NCBI GenBank assembly: GCA_044350895.1
Contig: JBILGT010000003.1
Span: 29,413-93,412 of the forward strand
Direction of reading: 5' to 3'
DNA: 64,000 nucleotides
Source: OMIS01 sp044350895
GTDB taxonomy: Bacteria > Patescibacteriota > Microgenomatia > UBA1400 > PJMF01
Shown: positions 7,750 through 15,314 of the stretch, piece after piece
Position numbering within the stretch: the first letter of the stretch is position 1
How the letters are laid out: each line of letters opens with the position of its first letter
The notes under the pieces: model-generated
The model's database searches: none
Seen by the model: the letters and a program-made list of their open reading frames with translations, nothing else
What the model was told of the DNA's origin: nothing
Program-made: the position numbers and the translations under genes

Positions 7750-10700
7750 ATGGCAAAACCAGAAACTCCAGTAACTCAAGAATCACAAAATTTACCTACT
7801 ATTGATCAATCAGTAAAAACTTTGTTGGATCAAAACGTAGCTGCCAGTAGAGAATATAAGCGATCTCAAGGTAAAGAAATCTCTACTGAAGCACTAGCCC
7901 GCACACGCGCGGCAGTCAATATTTTATTGATTGAAGCAGCTGAAACTTTTGGGGAAGTACCACCTGAACAACAACAGCAGATTATAAAAAATATCTTTGA
8001 TACCGTCATACTGCATTTTAGAACCAGAACTCCTGTCCACTTTGAGTTGGAAGCAAATGAGTCTAACTGGCAACAGATGCAGCAAGCAACTGTAGATGTG
8101 ATAAATGGTTGGCTGCAAAACTTTGTAGATAACGTATCCCAACTCCAGGGCATGGATAAACAGTTAATTCTCACATACCTCAACTCTGCAAGCGCAGTCT
8201 TTCGGGTAAATCTCGCAGAACTCCTCAGACTTGGAAATAGACTGCAGCTTGAGGGCGGTGCAGCTGCTCAACCACTTCGCGAAGAAGAGCAGGCCGAGCA
8301 AATGCAACCAGTACCCTTTGTTGAAACTGAAAAAAACCAAGAAATACAGAGAGTGAAAATCGAAGATTCACATCCTTTTTATAAAGGTGGCGTTCTTTGG
8401 CTCAGTATTAATAATTTGCACTATGTGCCATATGCTGATTTTATTGCAGCTCTCACCAATGCCTCAGCTGCTCAAACTAACATGCCAACGCTGTGGGTCG
8501 AGTTACCTGATACAGTGCCGCAGGCAGCCAAATGTGCCTTTGGCGTAGATGAAGATCTTTTTTTGGAACTGATGATGATTTCGTATGCTGACGAAGTAAA
8601 ATCGATTACTGAAGCGAACGAGACAACTGTCATAATCAATGGCAAGAAAGTGCAGTGGGATGCTGTAATTTCTGGGATTGGCTCAGCAGATTTGGATGAA
8701 GATCTCGTTAAATTAAGCATCCCCATTGATGAACCAGGCAACAAAAATTACCTCATCGTTCGTCTGACTCCGCAAACAATGCGTCAGTTACTGTTATTAC
8801 GAAACAAAACACTGCCAACAGGCTGGGGATCCTCAACTGAACCAAGAACTTATACTCTACCAACTACAGTTGGAACACCTGGAGTCCCGAATCTAGATGC
8901 TTTTGCACCCCTTCCTCAAGTAAATGAACAAACTCCACCTCCAGCGCCAGTTAGGCCTGAGCCTGCCACACAGCCAGTTCGTCCCGTCGCAGCTCCAGCA
9001 CAACCTGCCCGAGTAGCACCAACGCCTGCTACTCCAGCACCTACCAAAGTTGATGGTGCCAAATCGCCTGCAACACCTGTTCCAAATCGAGCAGAACCTG
9101 CCCGACCTGCTGCAGTTACTCAAAATATAAAAACTGAAGTAGTTCAACCCGTAGTACAAACACAAGAACCAAGACAAACTGCTGAAAGAACACAGCAAGA
9201 ACAATTACCAGTAACTAAAATAGAATTTTTACCTGATGGTAAAACGGTTCGATTAAACGATGATCCTAGCCAAACTTTTGGTATTAATTATTTGAATCAA
9301 AGAACTAATGTCCGTGAATTATTCGATCAACAGGTTCTAACGGTACCCGTTGAGAAACGTGGACAACAAGGTGCTATATTCTTATTGGTCGTTACTTATC
9401 CTGTGTGGCGTGAGTTTAAAGACGAAGTGCGAAGAAGAGCAACAGAAAGTGGTGCTCAAAGTAAAGAAAAACAACAAGTTCCAATAATAAATATTCCCCG
9501 AATCGAAATACCATGGAGTAAAAATGCAAAACAAATTGCTCTTTTTACAGAACAAAATAATCCTCTTCCGTTTTCAACTGAGGCTTTAATTGGGTGTGTG
9601 TTTACTCCAGACGCTTCTGATCCAAACCAAGGATTTGTTGAACTTATACCAAATGCAATTAACAACTTCCCACAACATGAACGACTCAGAATAGTGCGTA
9701 GTGAGTGGGAAAGAATTGATGCAATCATTCCTCAACCATTAATTGTTGAGGAAAAACAAGTGCGTATGGATGACACCTATGTGACACTTAATGCTATTCG
9801 TTTTAGAAGAATTCGTCTGACGGAAGCCGAACGTGATCCATTGGTGAGAAATAGAATAGAAATAACTGTTCGTTCAGATCAAAACCCTAAGCCATTTAGA
9901 ATTGAAATATCGCAACGTACTTGGATGAAAATCGTAGAGCCATTTATGACTCCAACGGATACTGCAAAAACTCAAGAAGCTCCACCAATAATTAATCGAA
10001 TTGGTGCTCATGAATTTATCGGAAGGCGTCCGTACATGGAGGATAGAACTCTTGTTGAGTCTGATGTTTTAAATAATGGGGATGTATTGGTGGGAGTGTT
10101 TGATGGTCATGGAGGAAGCAAAGTAGCTGAAATAGCTCAACGGCAATTTGCTTCTGAAATGAAGAAAATTTCCGCAACAAACCCAAAGAATATACAAGAA
10201 CTATTGCGACTTTCATTCTTAGAAGTTAACAAAATAATTGCTCAAGATAAAAAACTCAATAATACAGGTGCTACAGCGGCAGTATTGTATAGAACTAATG
10301 GTACGCTCTATAGCGCAAACTTAGGAGACTCACGTACTGTTATGGATGGTGGTAACAATATGGCTATAAGAATCTCAAAAGATCATAAAGCCGATGATCC
10401 TGCAGAAATTGCACGTATCGAAGCAGCAGGTGGATTTGTTGAGCTAGCTATCCCAGGAGCAGATGTAGCCAGAGTAATGGGCAGTTTAGCTATTGCAAGA
10501 GCGTTAGGAGATCTAGCATTTGGTAAGTTCATTAGTGCAGAAGCATATGTTGCTGCAGTAAAACTGGAAACAAAAAATTCGGTTGCAGTTACTGCCTGTG
10601 ATGGTATATGGGATGTGATTACTGATGATGAGGCTATTGCAACAATTACTGATTTGAAGAGAAAGGGTAAATCTGAAAAGGAAGCAGCTCAAAAATTAGT

Positions 10701-10764
10701 ACAAATGGCATATGATCGTGGAAGTGGTGACAATCTTACGGCTGTTGTTGTTTATCTGAATTAA
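7750..10764 (+). CDS. Multidomain protein with C-terminal PP2C-type Ser/Thr phosphatase
   Basis: A 1004-residue protein. Residues ~750-1004 are a complete PP2C (PPM) phosphatase: YMEDR (metal-ligand Glu), VFDGHGG (metal Asp, ~785), NTGATAAV, NLGDSR, KDHKADDPAEIARIEAAGG, GSLAIARALGD, CDGIWDV (metal Asp, ~950) and GDNLTAVVV (metal Asp, ~993). It is closer to the canonical eukaryote-like PP2C order than to RsbU/SpoIIE. It should hydrolyse phospho-Ser/Thr with Mn2+/Mg2+. The first ~750 residues hold a helical domain, three beta-rich blocks each ending in a similar strand-plus-helix (near 340, 550 and 740), and a Pro/Ala-rich linker (~390-480). No membrane segment and no Ser/Thr kinase in the window, so substrates are unknown. 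Confidence 0.85.
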   Translation: MAKPETPVTQESQNLPTIDQSVKTLLDQNVAASREYKRSQGKEISTEALARTRAAVNILLIEAAETFGEVPPEQQQQIIKNIFDTVILHFRTRTPVHFELEANESNWQQMQQATVDVINGWLQNFVDNVSQLQGMDKQLILTYLNSASAVFRVNLAELLRLGNRLQLEGGAAAQPLREEEQAEQMQPVPFVETEKNQEIQRVKIEDSHPFYKGGVLWLSINNLHYVPYADFIAALTNASAAQTNMPTLWVELPDTVPQAAKCAFGVDEDLFLELMMISYADEVKSITEANETTVIINGKKVQWDAVISGIGSADLDEDLVKLSIPIDEPGNKNYLIVRLTPQTMRQLLLLRNKTLPTGWGSSTEPRTYTLPTTVGTPGVPNLDAFAPLPQVNEQTPPPAPVRPEPATQPVRPVAAPAQPARVAPTPATPAPTKVDGAKSPATPVPNRAEPARPAAVTQNIKTEVVQPVVQTQEPRQTAERTQQEQLPVTKIEFLPDGKTVRLNDDPSQTFGINYLNQRTNVRELFDQQVLTVPVEKRGQQGAIFLLVVTYPVWREFKDEVRRRATESGAQSKEKQQVPIINIPRIEIPWSKNAKQIALFTEQNNPLPFSTEALIGCVFTPDASDPNQGFVELIPNAINNFPQHERLRIVRSEWERIDAIIPQPLIVEEKQVRMDDTYVTLNAIRFRRIRLTEAERDPLVRNRIEITVRSDQNPKPFRIEISQRTWMKIVEPFMTPTDTAKTQEAPPIINRIGAHEFIGRRPYMEDRTLVESDVLNNGDVLVGVFDGHGGSKVAEIAQRQFASEMKKISATNPKNIQELLRLSFLEVNKIIAQDKKLNNTGATAAVLYRTNGTLYSANLGDSRTVMDGGNNMAIRISKDHKADDPAEIARIEAAGGFVELAIPGADVARVMGSLAIARALGDLAFGKFISAEAYVAAVKLETKNSVAVTACDGIWDVITDDEAIATITDLKRKGKSEKEAAQKLVQMAYDRGSGDNLTAVVVYLN

Positions 10765-10766
10765 GA

Positions 10767-11834
10767 TTAAAGTCTCAATCTTGGCACTCGCTCAATTTTT
10801 TCAATCTCTGTACCAGTTATTCCAGTTTTAAACCCCGCCACAACCCCAATCATTGCTGCATTATCTGCACAGAGTTTTTTTGTATATGGGACACGAAGTC
10901 GGAGCGTTGGTTGTTTCTGAGTCTTTGCGATATTTTTAAGTGTTTCGCGTATCATTCGCCGTAACTCTTTATTGGCTGCGACTCCACCGCCAAGCCATAC
11001 CTCTTTCACATCATGTTTTTCTAAAACTTTGTTCAATTTATAGCAAATATGTTTAAATACCCCTTGTTGAGCGCTGGCACACAAATCAAAGATTTGGGTT
11101 TTGGTGAGTGTATTTTCTGCTTGCAGTTTTTCGACTAAGTTTCGGGCGAATGTTTTCATTCCTGAAAAACTGATGTCAAAAGTTTTGACAGTTGTAAGAG
11201 GCAGTGGAAATGGAAATGCCTCTTTGTTTCCGAGTTTTGCAAATTCTTCGATGATGGGCCCGGCTGGGTAACCGAGGTTCAGCATTCTGCCAATTTTATC
11301 CAGACACTCACCAGCTGCATCATCCAAGGTGGCACCCAGGATTTGATACTCTCCAATCGCTGTGACGAGGACAAACTCTGTATGTCCACCAGAAACAATG
11401 ATCGAAAGAACTGGAAGTTTTTGTTCTTTGTTTTTTGATGCCGAATCATTTTTTACGGCAGGATGTGCTAACACAGAAAGTACATGACCTTCAATATGAT
11501 TGACTGGGATAAGTGGTTTGTTGAGTTCTGTTGCAAGCTCTTTGGCAGCAGTAATGCCTACTTCAAGTGCCGGTGCGAGTCCGGGTCCGACAGTTACAGC
11601 TACGGCATCCAGTTGCGTTCTGGAGATTCGAGCGCGCTTGAGTGCAACTGCAATTGTAGGTTGAATATTTTCTCGATGTGCCAATTTTGCCACCGTTGGA
11701 AATACACCACCATATGGTTTATGGAGTTCAGTTTGAGAAGCAATGACATTGGAAAGAATTGTTGTCCCACAGGTGATTGCCACACTCGTGTCATCACAGG
11801 ATGTATCAATCGCTAAAATTATTGGGGCACTCAT
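10767..11834 (-). CDS. tsaD: tRNA N6-adenosine threonylcarbamoyltransferase TsaD
   Basis: 355 residues, slightly longer than E. coli TsaD (337). It transfers the threonylcarbamoyl group to A37 of ANN-decoding tRNAs, forming t6A. Visible family signatures are the ASKHA start ILAIDTSCDDTSVA, the metal-binding HIEGH (H113, H117), SGGHTEFV, the GATLDDAAGE-like loop and the C-terminal CADNAAMIG. The ATG overlaps the stop of the upstream tsaC-tsaE fusion by four bases (ATGA, 11831-11834), indicating translational coupling. TsaB, which TsaD needs in most bacteria, is not found next to it. It converges on the PP2C gene with only two bases between. Confidence 0.95.
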   Translation of the reverse strand: MSAPIILAIDTSCDDTSVAITCGTTILSNVIASQTELHKPYGGVFPTVAKLAHRENIQPTIAVALKRARISRTQLDAVAVTVGPGLAPALEVGITAAKELATELNKPLIPVNHIEGHVLSVLAHPAVKNDSASKNKEQKLPVLSIIVSGGHTEFVLVTAIGEYQILGATLDDAAGECLDKIGRMLNLGYPAGPIIEEFAKLGNKEAFPFPLPLTTVKTFDISFSGMKTFARNLVEKLQAENTLTKTQIFDLCASAQQGVFKHICYKLNKVLEKHDVKEVWLGGGVAANKELRRMIRETLKNIAKTQKQPTLRLRVPYTKKLCADNAAMIGVVAGFKTGITGTEIEKIERVPRLRL

Positions 11835-12946
11835 ATATTTTCTTGAATTGCTAGAATTCGTGCCCGTTCGTTTTTGTCAGGGCTTACTGGTTCTTCCATA
11901 AGTGACACTGTCATACACGGAATGTGCTTTTGAGATAGAGTGGGAAGAAAATATTGTGCAACTTGACTCCACCATTCAATCACCATGATTGTATTAGGTT
12001 TGAGTAACGTTTCTAGTTCAAGACGTTCAAATACTTCTGGTGAATCTACTTTCCACATGTCGAGGTGATAGAGCGTTCCTTCGGTACTGTGTCGTTTGAA
12101 ATCATATTCTTCAATATAGGTATACGTGGGTGAAGCAATATTTTCTGTGATCTGCAAAAACTCAGCAACACCTTTTGTAAAAACAGTTTTCCCCGCACCG
12201 AGTGGTCCATCCAACCCAATCACTATCCCAGTTTTGCCAACGTCATCCCAATGCTTGAGTAGTAGTCGTCCAGCAATACTTTTGGTTTCTACTTCACTTT
12301 GGGTAGTGAGATGGTGTGTTGTTGTGGAAGCTTCAGCAATGGTTATGTCCCCAGCACGCAGCGTCACTGGAGTAGAGAGTGTCGTATCAATAACAGTGGA
12401 AGGTGGATTGGGCGGCAGTGTTCCTGCATCAAGCACCAAATCAATAAGGCTTTTTTGTTTATCTGAAATATTGTCAAAAATGTCTTGAATGGCATATGGA
12501 CGTTTCTGACCCGAGCCGTTAGCAGAAGTGGCAGTAATTGGTTTGCCGTATGCACGCAGTAGCTCAAGTAATGGCTCATAGGCAGGGATGCGTACACCTA
12601 CAGTCCCGAATTCTGAAGCAACTCCCGGAGCAACAGTATCTTTGCTTTTGGAAACGACAGTTACAGGGCCAGGCAGAAATTGTTTATACAACGTCCGGGC
12701 TTGTTCATTGAGTTCTACATACTTTTCTGCCATTTCTTCAGAAGTGACAGCAATAGAAAGTGGTTTACCTTCACGTCGCGATTTGTACGCAAGAAGTTTT
12801 TCAACTGCAGCAGGATTGGTAGCATCAACACCAGCCCCATAGGTTGTCTCAGTAGGAAAAATTACTAAACCACCTTTTTCAAGAACAGAAATGGTAGCAA
12901 CAATCAATTTTTGTATTGGTGTATCGGATAGTCGTAGAATTTCCAT
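11831..12946 (-). CDS. Fused threonylcarbamoyl-AMP synthase (TsaC/YrdC) and TsaE ATPase
   Basis: 371 residues combining two t6A-pathway proteins usually encoded separately. Residues ~1-205 are a YrdC/Sua5 domain (FPTETTYGAG, KSRREGKPL, PGPVT, VGVRIPAY, ITATSANGSG), which makes threonylcarbamoyl-AMP from threonine, bicarbonate and ATP. Residues ~215-371 are TsaE, with Walker A GPLGAGKT (~247-254), SPTYTYIEEY and YHLDMWK. TsaE is the ATPase that resets the TsaBD complex. Coupled by a four-base overlap to tsaD. A -10 TATAAT on the minus strand (12955-12960) lies eight bases from the ATG, so the mRNA is probably leaderless. Confidence 0.93.
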   Translation of the reverse strand: MEILRLSDTPIQKLIVATISVLEKGGLVIFPTETTYGAGVDATNPAAVEKLLAYKSRREGKPLSIAVTSEEMAEKYVELNEQARTLYKQFLPGPVTVVSKSKDTVAPGVASEFGTVGVRIPAYEPLLELLRAYGKPITATSANGSGQKRPYAIQDIFDNISDKQKSLIDLVLDAGTLPPNPPSTVIDTTLSTPVTLRAGDITIAEASTTTHHLTTQSEVETKSIAGRLLLKHWDDVGKTGIVIGLDGPLGAGKTVFTKGVAEFLQITENIASPTYTYIEEYDFKRHSTEGTLYHLDMWKVDSPEVFERLELETLLKPNTIMVIEWWSQVAQYFLPTLSQKHIPCMTVSLMEEPVSPDKNERARILAIQENI

Positions 12947-12954
12947 GATTCGGT

Positions 12955-13009
12955 ATTATACCCTGTACAGTTCTCTTACGCACTTTAAAAAAAATCTATG
13001 GTATATAAT
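12955..13009. promoter_or_regulatory. Divergent promoter pair between tsaC-tsaE and the 111-aa gene
   Basis: Minus strand: TATAAT at 12955-12960, eight bases before the tsaC-tsaE ATG. Plus strand: TATAAT at 13004-13009, ten bases before ATG 13020. Both are perfect -10 hexamers. Neither start codon has an SD, and transcription starting seven bases after the hexamer would begin at or beside the ATG. Confidence 0.65.
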
Positions 13010-13019
13010 AAGACGAGAT

Positions 13020-13355
13020 ATGGAAGAAAACTCTCTCAAGTTTATATCCAGCGCACCCACAAGCTCTGTTAAGTTCACCTTGTATCTGAAAACTCACGAG
13101 CTGCGAGAAATTGCCAAAGTTCTTGAGAATGTCATTCTATTGCCTGAAGCAGAGCGAAGAGCCTGGGCAAAAGAGCACGGTGAAATTATCAACAAGGCAA
13201 TTGACTCATTCGTTCAAGAATCCAATGCCACGCTTTCTGAGCTGACATTTGATGATGAGACACTTGCACTATCAAAAGATTTAATTATTTCATTACGAGA
13301 TACTGTGGATATGATCCACGGCATCTTATTTGAAGGTCCAAAATTATCAAGTTAA
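13020..13355 (+). CDS. Conserved-looking small protein of unknown function
   Basis: A 111-residue soluble protein, not recognised. I use ATG 13020 because a perfect TATAAT ends ten bases before it; the frame is open to 12891, but that region overlaps the tsaC-tsaE N-terminus and holds the promoter. The sequence has a beta-strand-like start (SSVKFTLYL) and an acidic helical remainder, including AERRAWAKEHGEI. It ends 11 bases before the YidC-type insertase gene and is likely cotranscribed with it. No catalytic signature is visible. Confidence 0.6.
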   Translation: MEENSLKFISSAPTSSVKFTLYLKTHELREIAKVLENVILLPEAERRAWAKEHGEIINKAIDSFVQESNATLSELTFDDETLALSKDLIISLRDTVDMIHGILFEGPKLSS

Positions 13356-13366
13356 CATAGCCCAAC

Positions 13367-14140
13367 ATGTTTCACTACTTTACGGTTTTTATCTATCAGC
13401 CATTTTTTAATCTGCTCGTTTTTTTCTACTGGGCACTCGATTTTATCACTCGAGGTAATGGTGATATGGGTATTGCTGTTATTTTATTAACAATCGTCAT
13501 TCGAGTAATCTTATATCCTTTATCAGTTGCTCAAGATAAGTCAGAAAATGATCGTAAAAATATTTCCGATAAGATACGCCAAATTGAAGTTGAACACAGA
13601 ACAGATCCAATAGCATTTGATGCCGCTAAAAAACAAGTTTTGCATACTAATAAAGGTGTACTAATCGCAGAAATTATTAATCTCACAATCCAAGTAATTG
13701 TAGCTCTCATGCTTTGGAGAATTTTTAGTAAAGGCTTGAGTGGAGAAGACGTTCATTTGCTCTATGGATTTATGCCAAATGTTGAACAGCCGTTCAATTT
13801 AGTTTTCCTCGGTAAATATGATTTAACACATCCTAGTCTTCAACTTAATTTGATTCAAACAGGACTCATCTTTATCCTCGAGACAATTATGATGTTGGGC
13901 GCAACATCACCTGTATCAAAGCAACAGTTTGTACGTCTGCAGTTCCTACTGCCAATCGTTTCTTTCTTTATATTTTTAGGACTTCCAGCAGGCAAAAAAT
14001 TATTTGTTATTACTACATTAATTATCAGTATTATTTTGAGTTCAATTAGAACTGTGCAACGTCGGTTTGCTGCATACAAGGAAAAAGTCGAAGCACAGGA
14101 AGCAAAAAAGGACGAACAGCTAGTCGTTGATATCAAGTAA
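13367..14140 (+). CDS. yidC: YidC/Oxa1-family membrane protein insertase
   Basis: 257 residues with about five transmembrane segments in the YidC/Oxa1 order. The family marker is the Arg in the first core helix (VIRVILYPLS), which lies in the hydrophilic groove used for inserting Sec-independent proteins. A charged cytoplasmic loop follows (~58-90), then hydrophobic segments near 95-115, 160-180 and 185-225, and a Lys/Glu-rich C-terminal tail. It is shorter than E. coli YidC (548) because the large periplasmic domain is absent, as in Gram-positive and CPR homologues. Its neighbour is not rnpA/rpmH, so a second YidC may exist elsewhere. Confidence 0.85.
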   Translation: MFHYFTVFIYQPFFNLLVFFYWALDFITRGNGDMGIAVILLTIVIRVILYPLSVAQDKSENDRKNISDKIRQIEVEHRTDPIAFDAAKKQVLHTNKGVLIAEIINLTIQVIVALMLWRIFSKGLSGEDVHLLYGFMPNVEQPFNLVFLGKYDLTHPSLQLNLIQTGLIFILETIMMLGATSPVSKQQFVRLQFLLPIVSFFIFLGLPAGKKLFVITTLIISIILSSIRTVQRRFAAYKEKVEAQEAKKDEQLVVDIK

Positions 14141-14175
14141 TGGACGGCTCACTTACTTTTTTACTCACTCTGGGG

Positions 14176-14181
14176 TACAAT
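14176..14181 (+). promoter_or_regulatory. -10 element upstream of the band-7 gene
   Basis: TACAAT preceded by TGGGG, 22 bases before ATG 14204. This predicts a leader of about 15 nt without an SD. Confidence 0.4.
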
Positions 14182-14203
14182 AATACTTGCTTTTGGAACG
14201 TAT

Positions 14204-14848
14204 ATGGAATTTGATAAACTAGTTGTTTCGTTTCTAGTTGATGAGGTCGTGGGTGGCTTCTTTATTTCCGTGCCACCTGGTCACGTCGCTTGTGTCTATG
14301 ATCGTGGTCGAGGTGTTCTTAATAAAGTCTGGGGACCTGGACTACATTTCAAAATCCCTTTCTGGCAAGTTGCCAAACTTTTTAATGCGCAAATTCTTGA
14401 ATATTCTATCCGTGATGGTTTTGATAATTCTCAAAACAAAGAAGCACTTGGTGATGAGCCAATTATGACAACCACACATGATGGTGAGGATATTGAAGTT
14501 GAAGCATCCATTCTTTTTAGAATTGATAAAGCAAATGCTCCTGAAATGTGGGAAAACTTAGGCGAAAACATGGTTTCCAAGGTTGTTCGTCCTATTTCTC
14601 GTAGTCGTATTGCGAGTGTCTTTGCAGACCTCACACTTGACCAAATCAAACAAAACCGCAGCAAAGTTGAAGCACTTGTTCAAGAAGAAATGAACCAATA
14701 TTTTGCCAATCGTGGTCTTAATTGTGAAGGCTTTTTGTTATCCACTATCAGACGTCAAAGAGATGGTGCAACTGAACTCGTCGTTGAACATCCACCGGTT
14801 GCTGAGACGTATTCAATTCCAGTAATGCCACCACACGCATCCTCATAA
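14204..14848 (+). CDS. SPFH/band-7 (prohibitin-like) domain protein
   Basis: 214 residues. The SPFH core is recognisable: VPPGHVACVYDRGRGVLNKVWGPGLHFKIPFW, then DEPIMTTTHDGEDIEVEASILFRID and the helical AFADLTLDQIKQNRSKVEALVQEEM-type region. Such proteins form oligomers on membranes and scaffold or regulate proteases (prohibitin/HflK-like). The N-terminal hydrophobic stretch (about 5-22) is short and could be a monotopic anchor. The usual long coiled-coil C-terminus is missing; the protein ends soon after the SPFH fold. Cotranscription with yidC is possible, but the gene has its own TACAAT promoter. Confidence 0.75.
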   Translation: MEFDKLVVSFLVDEVVGGFFISVPPGHVACVYDRGRGVLNKVWGPGLHFKIPFWQVAKLFNAQILEYSIRDGFDNSQNKEALGDEPIMTTTHDGEDIEVEASILFRIDKANAPEMWENLGENMVSKVVRPISRSRIASVFADLTLDQIKQNRSKVEALVQEEMNQYFANRGLNCEGFLLSTIRRQRDGATELVVEHPPVAETYSIPVMPPHASS

Positions 14849-14861
14849 CTGCAACTTAATC

Positions 14862-14925
14862 TTGACAGGCAGCAAGCACTCTTCTACACTATCTGCTGAT
14901 AGCAGTTAATATATTTGACTGCTAA
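14862..14925 (+). promoter_or_regulatory. groES promoter with diverged CIRCE (HrcA operator)
   Basis: TTGACA (14862-14867), 17-base spacer, TACACT (14885-14890): a strong sigma-A promoter. At the expected start point lies ATAGCAGTT (14899-14907), a nine-base spacer, then GACTGCTAA (14917-14925). The architecture equals CIRCE (TTAGCACTC-N9-GAGTGCTAA), but the inner arm reads CAGT/ACTG instead of CACT/AGTG. The same variant is found upstream of dnaK and, more degenerate, at hrcA and dnaJ. HrcA binding here would block groESL initiation. Confidence 0.85.
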
Positions 14926-14967
14926 ATACAATTACACATACATTTTTACCAAAATAAAAGGAGTTCT

Positions 14968-15273
14968 ATGTTTCAATCTTTTCCTGTATCAAAAGTACAG
15001 CCATTACCAGGTTATGTCTTGGTAGAACCAGCACAACAACAGAAACAAACAGCTTCTGGTATCTATCTTCCAGATTCTGACAATGAAAAACCACAACATG
15101 GCACAGTTCTTGCTTGCGGAGACGCAGTCATGGATGATGGTGCAAAAGTCGAGTGCCCAGTCAAAAAAGGCGCACAAGTTATCTACAAAAAATGGGGTGG
15201 TAACGAATTTAAGATTTCAGATGTTGAATATCAATTCTTAAAGTTTGAAGATTTATTAGCAGTAGTCAAATAA
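14968..15273 (+). CDS. groES: Co-chaperonin GroES
   Basis: 101 residues, normal for the family (about 95-100). It has the GroES beta-barrel signatures VQPLPGYVLVEPAQ, the mobile loop with TASGIYLP (the GroEL-contacting hydrophobic tripeptide), GTVLACG, and the C-terminal VIYKKWGGNEFKI...YQFLKFEDLLAVV. It forms the heptameric lid of GroEL in the cytoplasm. AAAGGAG lies six bases before ATG 14968. It is followed by groEL after 41 bases, with the promoter and variant CIRCE upstream; heat-inducible via HrcA. Confidence 0.96.
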   Translation: MFQSFPVSKVQPLPGYVLVEPAQQQKQTASGIYLPDSDNEKPQHGTVLACGDAVMDDGAKVECPVKKGAQVIYKKWGGNEFKISDVEYQFLKFEDLLAVVK

Positions 15274-15314
15274 TTACATAAAAAAATTAGTACAAAGTTC
15301 TTTGAAAGGAAAAT

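Noticed and set aside
12891..13019. N-terminal extension of the 111-aa protein gene
   Set aside because: Overlaps the tsaC-tsaE 5' end and contains both divergent promoters; start set at 13020.
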